Below, in pieces: positions 11,535 through 19,867 of a DNA stretch of 46,101 bases. Position 1 is the first letter of the stretch; every line of letters starts with the position of its first letter. Both the position numbers and the translations under genes were made by a program. The stretch is from Entamoeba histolytica HM-1:IMSS (lineage: Eukaryota; Evosea; Mastigamoebida; Endamoebidae), in assembly GCF_000208925.1 (NCBI RefSeq), contig NW_001914979.1, positions 2,101 to 48,201 of the forward strand, read 5' to 3'. A model generated the notes under the pieces. It had not been told where the DNA came from, did no database searches, and was given only the letters and a program-made list of their open reading frames with translations.

Positions 11535-12606
11535 ATTATCCAAAATTCATTTTTAAAAAAAAATTTGTTCCCATTAGTATTTATTCTTATTCATATTTTT
11601 CTAGTTTAAAAAAGAAATACTCTGTTTCAAATGTGACATTTTACATTCATAAATGAATGATATAACTATGTTATATGTTCAAAGAAAATATGTTATCATT
11701 TGGTATTTTCTCAAAATTTATTATTACCAATTTATTTTGTTTTGTTCTTTTCTAAAAAAAGAATATTATATTCTATCGTTAATTTTTGTAGTCTTTACAA
11801 GTTATGAGTTTTATTTTTATTATAACCTCTATAAGAAATGACAAGAGAATAAAAATAGGAATATTTAAAATTGATTTTTTATTAACATTCAATGAGAATT
11901 ATACAAAAAATCACATATAAAGATTGTATTTAAGTATGATAATAATAAAAAAGAAGTGATAATATATTAATTTGCTCTTCGATTCTATTCAATGTATTAT
12001 ACTATTAATGATGATATAGAAATGCTAAGTTGTGAAATATTATATTATTTTTACCAGACTATTTTTAATCTAAAATTACAACAGAATCTAATGAAGAATA
12101 TTTTATAGTTATTTTTGGTATTTCTAAATCATTATGATTAGTGTTTTATTATTTGAAATTTATTTTAAATTTCCATACGTTATATGATAATTGTTCATTC
12201 ATTTTGTTATTTAAACAATCCACAATACTTTTTATGTTCTGACACTTCTCACACTTTCTCTCTAAATAAATTTAGATTGAATGCTAATTTATTTTATTCC
12301 CTCTTTAGATTATCATCATTTATAGCACAAAACTGTTTATTTACCAATACATTAATTATTTTTATATTTACAATGCAAGATTGTAATTATAATTTTATTT
12401 GACACATACTTGTACCACTTTAATAATCAAACTACATTTTAAAGCTATTTAAATAATAACAACCAAACTTGTAAAATTTTACACATACTCTTAAATGTAC
12501 TTTGAGTATAAGTACATTTCTTAAAAGAAAGATAAAACGTAACAAAAAAAATGGTTTGTGAATTAATAAGTGTTTCAATACCAGTTATTTCAAATCGATA
12601 ACACTA
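11535..12606. other. Intergenic region, no gene seen
   Basis: This AT-rich sequence lies between LINE copy 1 and the BspA-like gene. A 72-codon ATG frame at 12184-12402 (plus) is Phe/Leu-rich and has no recognisable features, so it is not called. Confidence 0.5.
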
Positions 12607-13902
12607 TTATTCATAATTGGTTGGAAGTGCCTCATCTCCTATGAAAGTGACTGTTGTTGGAATATCAATCTGATTCAGAGAAAGACAGCCTTGAAAACAC
12701 CTTTCCTTAATACTCTCTAGTTTATTAGAAAAGTGAATAGAACTTAGTGAAGTGCATGAGTCGAATGTATATTCATTAAGTTCTTTAATTGTATTAGGAA
12801 GACAGATACTTGTTAAATTATTACATTCATAAAATGCCCTATCTTTAATACCAGTGATATTAGAATAAATACTAACACTTTTCAAAGAGTGACAATATGC
12901 AAAGCAACAACTTCCTATTGAAGTACAAGTACGAGGAATTTCAAAATGATTTTGATGCAAGTCAAATTGAATATGGGTATGATTGATTTCTTTGAGACTT
13001 TTTGGTAGTTTTATTCCTATCAATTCTCTATTAAACAATACAAATCTATTAAATAAATAATATGGCTCGGGTACATCAATACTTTTGAGAGAAGAACATC
13101 CTTTTAATACTTTCATTCCAATATTAGATATATTTATTGGTAAAGAAAGTGATGTTAATGATGTAGAACCATTAAAACAATTATTCTGAATAGAACGCAA
13201 TGAAATAGGTAAATTACATTCTAATAATGATGAACAAAATGAAAAGGCATTATTTCCAAGTGAAGAGACAGAAGATGGAATTGTCACATTTAAAAGATTT
13301 GTACAACTTGCAAAACATTCATTTGGGATAATACAAATATTCTCTGGTAATTGAATTTTTTTTAAATTTGTACAGAAAGAGAAACATGCATTTCCAATAG
13401 AAATAACAGCATTACTAATTGAAATATCTTCTACTTCTGATGTACTAAAACATTTCATTCCAAGTTTAGTTACAGAAGAAGGTATTACCATTTTAAAAGA
13501 GTCATACCCTTCAAAACAATTATCTCCAAGCGAGTTAACCTCTGGAGGTATTTCATCTCCAAACTCTTCTCTATCATATTCTGTATATTCAATACTTTTA
13601 CATTCATTTCCTTGTTCTTTTTCTTTTAAATATGTTGAATATTCTACTTTATACCATATCATTTGTTTAAATATTTTTCCATCATTAAATATCATATCAT
13701 CTTTGTTATATAAGTTTAGTGTTTCAATATTAGGAAAGAACTTTCTTGAATAGTCATCTAAAGGAATTGGATTAAAACGAAATCGTTCCATATTTCCTCT
13801 ATACCTTTTAACACCTAATTCTAAATTAATAAAATCATTAATACCATCAAAATACTTTGATACTATCATTATTTCATTATGTCCTAATTGTTTTATTTTC
13901 AT
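12607..13902 (-). CDS. BspA-like leucine-rich repeat protein
   Basis: From the preferred start the protein has 431 residues. An N-terminal region of about 140 residues is of the type common in Entamoeba BspA-like proteins (start MKIKQLGHNE, then VSKYFDGINDFINLELG). About twelve LRR_5 (BspA/TpLRR) repeats of roughly 23 residues follow, each with a core like IPSSVxxLGxxCFxxCxSL. One repeat is replaced by a less regular insert (about residues 270-300). BspA-like repeats form a solenoid for protein binding; in Entamoeba some members are surface-exposed although they lack signal peptides. No signal peptide, membrane span or C-terminal prenylation motif (it ends NYE) is present here. An ATG at 13953 would add 17 hydrophobic and basic residues; I prefer 13902 because it matches the usual N-terminus of the family. 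Confidence 0.9.
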   Translation of the reverse strand: MKIKQLGHNEIMIVSKYFDGINDFINLELGVKRYRGNMERFRFNPIPLDDYSRKFFPNIETLNLYNKDDMIFNDGKIFKQMIWYKVEYSTYLKEKEQGNECKSIEYTEYDREEFGDEIPPEVNSLGDNCFEGYDSFKMVIPSSVTKLGMKCFSTSEVEDISISNAVISIGNACFSFCTNLKKIQLPENICIIPNECFASCTNLLNVTIPSSVSSLGNNAFSFCSSLLECNLPISLRSIQNNCFNGSTSLTSLSLPINISNIGMKVLKGCSSLKSIDVPEPYYLFNRFVLFNRELIGIKLPKSLKEINHTHIQFDLHQNHFEIPRTCTSIGSCCFAYCHSLKSVSIYSNITGIKDRAFYECNNLTSICLPNTIKELNEYTFDSCTSLSSIHFSNKLESIKERCFQGCLSLNQIDIPTTVTFIGDEALPTNYE

Positions 13903-14096
13903 TAAACTGATTTTCAAGTTTTTGGTTATATTATATTTTGTTATATATAACATCACTCAATTATGGAGTTTTTGAGAGTGATGATGAAATGATGAATTTA
14001 AAGAATATATGTTGGTAGAAAAGTTACCAAACTTCTAATAAAAAGATATTGAAGAAATGTCGAAAAAGAACTAAACTCAAAACCACAAAACACACT

Positions 14097-14951
14097 ATGT
14101 CTTGTGGATGTCAAGCTAATTCTGATTCTTGTCCTTCATTTACTCAAGATGGAATGAATGACTTGGAACGTGCTTATTTAATGGCTTCCAATGATATTGT
14201 TTTAGAGAATAACACCTCATCTAAAAATTGCTTTGGTACTGAAAAGAAAACACTCCCATTGTCTGTATTTGATAATTCATCTCCTGTGCTTGGAAAGAGA
14301 AAAGAAATGACAGGTATAGAAAAAAGGACAATACATACTGTTGACAATAAAAATCAAGGTATTATGACAAATGAATTAAAAGAAAACCAAAACACAGATC
14401 AACCACGAGAAAATAATGGTGTATTAAAACAACAAACAGAAGTATGTTCAATGTCTCACACTAGTGTCTGTTGTGAGGAACAAAACTCAAAAGAAGAAAT
14501 GAAAAAATTAGAAGAAAATGAAAAGATTAGTGGAAACCAAACTCAAACAACCTCAACTTCAATTGAAGAAGATGTATCAATGAACGAAGAAGATTTTGAA
14601 GAGGATTTTAAAGAATTAGCACAATCAGAAGTACATTTATTTGAGCAAGCTTCATCTATATTTTTAACAGCATCTAATAACATTAAACTAAAGAAAGAAA
14701 GTGGGATTACTAAAGATGAACTAGAAGTAGTAAAACGTGCATGTGATGTTCTTGGAAGTGGAATTGAAGAATCATCAATAAATCAGGAAGAATTAGATAA
14801 AATCTTTTTACAAAGTGATTCGACAATGTCAAATAGTAGTGAAGATTATCAATATCACAAAAAAAGGGAGGAAAAGAAACCAAAACGAAACCATGGTTTA
14901 AAACGAGTTAAACGAGTTATTAGTATTCATAATATTCTTCAACCTCATTGA
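14097..14951 (+). CDS. Acidic low-complexity hypothetical protein, 284 aa
   Basis: The frame is open from 14049, but the first in-frame ATG is at 14097 (MSCGCQANSDSC...). The N-terminus is Cys-rich (MSCGCQ). The middle is hydrophilic and Glu/Gln/Thr/Ser-rich, with an acidic cluster around EEDVSMNEEDFEEDF. A helical segment of about 70 residues follows, and the C-terminus is strongly basic (KKREEKKPKRNHGLKRVKR), a plausible nuclear localisation signal. I do not recognise a family. The promoter region is shared with the divergent BspA-like gene; AAAGAACTAAAC about 30 bases upstream resembles the Entamoeba GAAC element. Confidence 0.75.
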   Translation: MSCGCQANSDSCPSFTQDGMNDLERAYLMASNDIVLENNTSSKNCFGTEKKTLPLSVFDNSSPVLGKRKEMTGIEKRTIHTVDNKNQGIMTNELKENQNTDQPRENNGVLKQQTEVCSMSHTSVCCEEQNSKEEMKKLEENEKISGNQTQTTSTSIEEDVSMNEEDFEEDFKELAQSEVHLFEQASSIFLTASNNIKLKKESGITKDELEVVKRACDVLGSGIEESSINQEELDKIFLQSDSTMSNSSEDYQYHKKREEKKPKRNHGLKRVKRVISIHNILQPH

Positions 14952-15039
14952 AAATGTTTTTAAATCTATTAGGTAATGTTAAAAAAAAAACAAAAAAAAA
15001 GAAAAAAGAAAAGATTGAATAAAAATCACTTAGTTTTTA

Positions 15040-15600
15040 ATGAGTGAAGAACAACCACAAATTATGACTTGGATTCGGGCATTATTAAAGGATAAAGGAA
15101 TTGAAGAATACCAAGATCCAGTTGCTGACATGGGATTAGAATTTTTAACTCGTTTGTTTTTAATAAATAATGAAATAATAAAGAAGAGAATATTAAAAAG
15201 AGTAGGATATTTGAGTGAGTTAATTGGTGACATTGTAGTGTTTTCTGAGCATGCCCAAAATGTACAACCAACACTAAACGATGTTAAGATGGCAATTAAA
15301 ATGAGACATAGAACAACTGCTTCTACATCTAAAGACCAACTTAGAGAACGAGTTAATGCATGTAATACAGCTAAATTACCAAGAAATTTTGTTGCTTCTG
15401 TTGAATTACCAAAGCCACAGGATGATAATTATACATTATTACAACGAAATTATAGAGTTAAAACAGTTTGTTAACACAAATGATTAAATAATTAAAATAA
15501 AATAGAAAATAACAAATAGAATGATGATTTTGATGATGAAGATGACGAGATGGATAAGAACATTAATACTGAATTACCAGTATTACCTCCTTCAATGTAA
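15040..15600 (+). CDS. TAF9: Transcription initiation factor TFIID subunit 9 (TAF9), two introns
   Basis: Exons are 15040-15151, 15206-15465 and 15520-15600, giving 150 residues. The N-terminal histone fold matches TAF9: ALLKDKGIEEY, then LEFLTR joined across intron 1 to YLSELIGDIVVFSEHA, then DVKMAIKMR. The conserved TAF9 tail block ends NYTLLQRNYRVKT. Exon 3 adds an acidic tail (NDDFDDEDDEMDK...) ending SM, which recalls the acidic C-terminus of animal TAF9. In other eukaryotes TAF9 pairs with TAF6 in TFIID and SAGA. Reading without splicing inserts 18 foreign residues in the middle of the histone fold and stops at 15474. AAAAATCAC at 15021-15029 resembles the Entamoeba initiator. Both introns are inferred from consensus and homology, not from RNA. 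Confidence 0.9.
15152..15205 (+). other. Intron 1 of TAF9
   Basis: This 54-base intron begins GTTTGT and ends TAG. It splits an Arg codon after its first base. It contains no in-frame stop, so retention would preserve the frame. Removing it restores a continuous TAF9 histone-fold alignment. Confidence 0.9.
15466..15519 (+). other. Intron 2 of TAF9
   Basis: This 54-base intron begins GTTTGT and ends TAG, in phase 0. Retention gives a stop three codons into the intron. After it, 26 acidic codons are open to the TAA at 15598. An alternative TAG acceptor at 15503-15505 would make a 40-base intron and shift the frame, so it is less likely. Confidence 0.85.
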
Positions 15601-15660
15601 TTTGATTAATGAGTAAGTGAATAAAACAATAAAATTAAGAAGTTTAAATAATAAAATCTA

Positions 15661-17352
15661 TTATAATGTCATTTTGGTTATTTTACTAATAAACATATTC
15701 CACAACTCAGTTCCATTCCCATTTCTTAATACTTTATTACGGGCATTTTTAATGGCTTGTTCTAAGTCTTTAAGAATACTTTCATTACTAATTAATGTAA
15801 TGACAATTTGAGGATGTATAGAATATACTATTAAAGGTTTTGATTTAATGAATTGAACAAATGGTATACTAAATGGTGTACCTACTTCTTTGACAATACT
15901 AGCTTCTTGGAATTGTGCGTATTGAAAAAATAAAATAATTCGAATCATTCCTTCTATTCCTTCAGAAGAGCATTTTTGAATAATTTGAACAACATCATCT
16001 TTTCCAAGATAATTAATTAATGGCATTCCTTCAATAGATTTCTCGACGGTTGAGACAAGAATTGTTTGGTTCCTCTCTGGAAGGTATTCGAAAATAATAC
16101 TTTGGATGACTGAGGAGAGAAAAGATGGGGTTGAACATAATGACTTGTGAATGTTTAGAAGAGTTTCTTTGGTAATGATTTCAAGAGTGTTAGGAGTGAG
16201 TATATTTAATAATTCTTCCTCTTTCCATTGAGTAATATGAGAAACAAGTAATTGTGTTTGTCGAGAAGTTCTTAGAAAACGAAGTAAATTTGAATTTCCT
16301 GGAAGATTACTTAAATGCTGAATGTAGATAGAAGAAAGTATTGAATCATTAGATTGGTCATTTAAAAGTAAAGTTAGTAAGAAAGTGATATTATTTGTAA
16401 GTTTAGAAACAATACGAAGACGATATTGTACAGGAGTAATACAAACAATAAGATAGAGTATTCGAGTACAAAATAAATTTGTTAAAGTATTTCCATTTAA
16501 ATAACAATTTAAGAGATGAAGTAATTGTGACATATTTGGCATTAAAGATGGTAATAATTTGTATATTTTTTGTAATAAAGAAGAATAAAAAGAGTATGTT
16601 ATTTTAGATGTTTGACTTAATAATTGTAGTGTTAATTCTAAATATTGATATTGGTTTATTGATATAACTTCAAGAAGAATAAATTGAAGAGGAAATGATA
16701 ATTCATTTAAGTCATCAATTATAAATTGAAATGCTTGAATAGTTTTAATAGTAATCATATATTCATCTGTGTTTTCTTTTGCATCATTAATAAGAATTAA
16801 CATTAATTCACTTAACTCTTTATTTACTTCTTTGATTGGTATTTTGAATGAATGTAATTTAGTTAATGAATGAAGTACTTTTGAAAGAAACATAAAGGCA
16901 GGTTGATTAATATTACCATTTCTCCCTATTTCATTAAGTTCATTAAGAAGATACCTAGTAATGACTTTAATTTTAGTGTCTAATATACAATAACTTTCTT
17001 TATTGTTTTCTTTTTCCTTTTCACAAATAACTTTTAATAATAATTTCCAACTTGTCCCATATAAGCTCTTATTTCCTGCTGATACCTTAATAATATCTAA
17101 AATACCATCAATAACATCAGTCAATGTATGGATTGGTAATGATGCTTTTTGATATGAAAGAATAAGTTCCTTAAGAATGTTAACTATTTCACAATGGTCT
17201 TGAAGTTCTTTAATAGCACATATCACCGTATTGAATTTTTCCATTGATCCATTAATATCTATTCCATTGATTTCCTTGATCAAACTGAGTATTTCTTTTA
17301 GAATTGCATTATTTTCTTGTGAAGGACAAGATGACAATCCCTCCACGTCCAT
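15661..17352 (-). CDS. Helical hypothetical protein, 563 aa
   Basis: The first ATG in the open frame is at 17352 (MDVEGLSSCPSQENN...); a non-ATG extension to 17397 is not needed. The protein is almost entirely helical by eye, with repeated Leu/Ile-rich segments of 30-40 residues like those of HEAT/ARM-type solenoids. It has no signal peptide and no clear membrane span. I do not recognise the family. It converges with TAF9, with only 60 bases between stop codons. Confidence 0.75.
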   Translation of the reverse strand: MDVEGLSSCPSQENNAILKEILSLIKEINGIDINGSMEKFNTVICAIKELQDHCEIVNILKELILSYQKASLPIHTLTDVIDGILDIIKVSAGNKSLYGTSWKLLLKVICEKEKENNKESYCILDTKIKVITRYLLNELNEIGRNGNINQPAFMFLSKVLHSLTKLHSFKIPIKEVNKELSELMLILINDAKENTDEYMITIKTIQAFQFIIDDLNELSFPLQFILLEVISINQYQYLELTLQLLSQTSKITYSFYSSLLQKIYKLLPSLMPNMSQLLHLLNCYLNGNTLTNLFCTRILYLIVCITPVQYRLRIVSKLTNNITFLLTLLLNDQSNDSILSSIYIQHLSNLPGNSNLLRFLRTSRQTQLLVSHITQWKEEELLNILTPNTLEIITKETLLNIHKSLCSTPSFLSSVIQSIIFEYLPERNQTILVSTVEKSIEGMPLINYLGKDDVVQIIQKCSSEGIEGMIRIILFFQYAQFQEASIVKEVGTPFSIPFVQFIKSKPLIVYSIHPQIVITLISNESILKDLEQAIKNARNKVLRNGNGTELWNMFISKITKMTL

Positions 17353-17598
17353 TTGTTTTGTTTTAGCAGTTTTATTTTCATTTATTCTATTCCTCAATCT
17401 TTAAGATTTTGAAAATCTAAAAATAATTCAAGAAAAACATTTTTATAAAAACAAGAATAACAAATTCAATATTTTGCATCTTTGCTTCAAGTTGAAGATA
17501 TTCTTTTTTAAGAAAACAACAGATCAAAATATTGAAAAAGAAGAAAATAGTTGTCTAATATTCATTTATTGTACTTTCTATATTCTTCTTTTGTTCTG

Positions 17599-19503
17599 AT
17601 GATGGCTATAAAAGATGATACTGAACTTTATATGTTCAATAGAGATATGGCTAGTAAATTTGTGATAGAAAAGAATAGAGAATTTCTGAAAGAGTATGAT
17701 ATTTGTTCAGAAACTGATTACCATGATGCTATGAGAGGATTTTATGCTTCTTTAGATGGTCAAAAGAACAATTTAAATTTTGATGAGCTAATCAAGTCTA
17801 GAAAAACAATGAGTCAGATAATTTCAGAATGTCCACCTACAGATAATCCATCTTACTATAAGAGGGCTAATATTGAAAGATTGGAGGGAGTATTTGAAAT
17901 TGTTCCAAAGAAGATTTACCAAGTCAGAGCATTTACTCTAGACTTAGCTAATTTTACAGTCGTTAGAGGAAAGACTGGATGGATTGTTATTGATTGTATG
18001 TCAACTATCTCAGCTTGTAAAAAAGCTTTTGAATTGATTCAAAATACTGTTGAAAATCTTCCAGTATCAGCTATTATCATTACTCATTCCCATGGAGATC
18101 ATTTTGGTGGATATTCTGGTGTTGGAAATGATGAAATTCCATTATATGTTCCAGATACTTTCTTTGATATGATATTTGATGAAAGTGTTATGGCTGGTGG
18201 AGCTATGAAAAGAAGAGGAGAATTTATGTATGGGTCTAGAATTAGAAATTCATGCACAAAAGTTACTGGCAATTCATTAGACCCAACATCAATAAATGTC
18301 AGTATTCCTTACTCAAAACACACTACAATTATTAAAGAGAATTGTACTATTGATATTGATGGAATAAAGTTTGATTTTATTCTAACTCTTAACACAGAAT
18401 CACCAGCAGATATGATGATGTATCTCCCAGATTTTAATGCTTTAAGTGCAGCAGATAATATGATTCAAGCAATGCATAATTTATTAACTCCAAGAGGTGC
18501 TAAAGTTAGAAGTGGGAAATTATGGAGTCAATGTATTGATGATGTGATTGTTAAATATGGAAAAGATGTCCAAATTCATTTTGGTGGACATCATTGGGCA
18601 TTGTATGGAAATGAAAAGATTCTTCATTTCTGGAAAACAAAAAGAGACTTGTATAAGTATATCCACGACCAAACATTACGTTATGCTAATTGTGGATATA
18701 CACCAAATGAAATAGCAGAATTTGTTCACTTACCTAAAAGTCTTTCTAAAGAATTTTGTTGTAGAAATCTTTATGGTACATTGAATTTTAATATTAAGTC
18801 ACAATATCAATTATATCTTGGATGGTATGATGGTAATCCTGCACATCTAAATGAACTTCCTCCAAAAGAATTAGCAAGAAAGTATATAAAAGCATTTGGT
18901 GGAGAAGAAAATACTTTAAATATTGGAAAGGAAGCATTTAATAATGGTGATTATAGGTGGGCAGTAACAATATTAAATCATTTGATATTTTCTAATCCAA
19001 AGAATGAAGAAGCAAGAGAATTATTAGCCAAAACATATGACCAATTAAGTTATACACAAGAATGTCTTGTTTGGAAATATAGTTATGCAACAGCTGCTTT
19101 AGAATTGAGAGAACATCAACCTAAAGAAATATTAAATAATTGTCCTTTATATCAATTACTTCCATTACAAGCTTTTTGTGATCTTCTTTCAGTTTCTGTT
19201 AATCCACAGATAATTGATGGAATAGATACATCAATTAATATTAATATTTTTGATACAAATGAAAGTGTAGTATTAGTTATTAATAATTGTGTACTTCATA
19301 CAAGACTATCCTCATCTGATGCATCTGGTTTTCTAAAAACAAAACATGAATTTCTTATCAAATTATTTACAAAAGAAGTTGCATTAAATCAATTAATTAA
19401 AGAAAACAAAGTGGAAACAGATTCTATTGATTTATTAAATACACTAGTTAATTCTATTTCTTTAGAAAATATGAGATTTTTCATTGCAGAACCAAAAATT
19501 TAA
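17599..19503 (+). CDS. SdsA1-like alkylsulfatase (metallo-beta-lactamase fold)
   Basis: The 634-residue protein matches bacterial alkyl/aryl-sulfatases of the SdsA1 type, which cleave the sulfate from primary alkyl sulfates with two zinc ions. The metallo-beta-lactamase motif is THSHGDHFGG (about residues 160-170). The second metal region NTESPADMMMY...ADNM and the HHW motif near residue 332 follow. Then come RDLYKYIHDQTLR and LGWYDGNPAHLN, both highly typical, and the helical dimerisation domain (FNNGDYRWAVTILNHLIF). A C-terminal SCP2-like lipid-binding domain covers about the last 120 residues. The first ATG is 17599 (followed by a second at 17602); codons upstream are hydrophobic but begin with TTG after a stop, so no signal peptide is credited and the enzyme is probably cytosolic. 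The gene is likely of bacterial origin. Confidence 0.92.
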   Translation: MMAIKDDTELYMFNRDMASKFVIEKNREFLKEYDICSETDYHDAMRGFYASLDGQKNNLNFDELIKSRKTMSQIISECPPTDNPSYYKRANIERLEGVFEIVPKKIYQVRAFTLDLANFTVVRGKTGWIVIDCMSTISACKKAFELIQNTVENLPVSAIIITHSHGDHFGGYSGVGNDEIPLYVPDTFFDMIFDESVMAGGAMKRRGEFMYGSRIRNSCTKVTGNSLDPTSINVSIPYSKHTTIIKENCTIDIDGIKFDFILTLNTESPADMMMYLPDFNALSAADNMIQAMHNLLTPRGAKVRSGKLWSQCIDDVIVKYGKDVQIHFGGHHWALYGNEKILHFWKTKRDLYKYIHDQTLRYANCGYTPNEIAEFVHLPKSLSKEFCCRNLYGTLNFNIKSQYQLYLGWYDGNPAHLNELPPKELARKYIKAFGGEENTLNIGKEAFNNGDYRWAVTILNHLIFSNPKNEEARELLAKTYDQLSYTQECLVWKYSYATAALELREHQPKEILNNCPLYQLLPLQAFCDLLSVSVNPQIIDGIDTSININIFDTNESVVLVINNCVLHTRLSSSDASGFLKTKHEFLIKLFTKEVALNQLIKENKVETDSIDLLNTLVNSISLENMRFFIAEPKI

Positions 19504-19867
19504 ACAAAATAATAGATTCTTTAAGACAATAAATTATATTTTAATTTTCTCTTTTAACATCAATATATTCTTGTTGTAATACTTTGTACTTTAATTATTA
19601 ACTCATTTATAAAGAATGTAATTATTCTTCTTGTTTTTGTTTTATGTGAAAATGAAACGACTCTATCAACATTATAAATTCTATTAGACTACATATTGAA
19701 TAAAATATTTGTGTTAAACTAAACTAAAACTTATGAGATAAAAGCTAGATACACTTAGTCTATAACATTTCTTTCATCTATTCAAAAATAATTGATTCAT
19801 TTTAATGAAATAATGAAAGAAAAACACTTACAAACCCTAAAACTTACTTTAAGGAATAGTGAATCTC
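19504..19867. other. Intergenic spacer
   Basis: This AT-rich spacer between the alkylsulfatase and glutamine synthetase genes should hold the terminator region of the former and the promoter of the latter. Nothing else is visible. Confidence 0.55.

Noticed and set aside
12184..12402. 72-codon plus-strand frame starting with ATG
   Set aside because: Short, Phe/Leu/Asn-rich and in AT-rich spacer, with no family resemblance. It could only be kept with transcript evidence.
15466..15505. Shorter alternative for TAF9 intron 2, ending at the first TAG
   Set aside because: It would leave the acidic exon out of frame; the 54-base form keeps 26 codons open to a TAA.
17551..17598. Possible signal peptide before the alkylsulfatase
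   Set aside because: The hydrophobic codons start at TTG directly after an in-frame stop; the first ATG is at 17599, so no signal peptide is supported.
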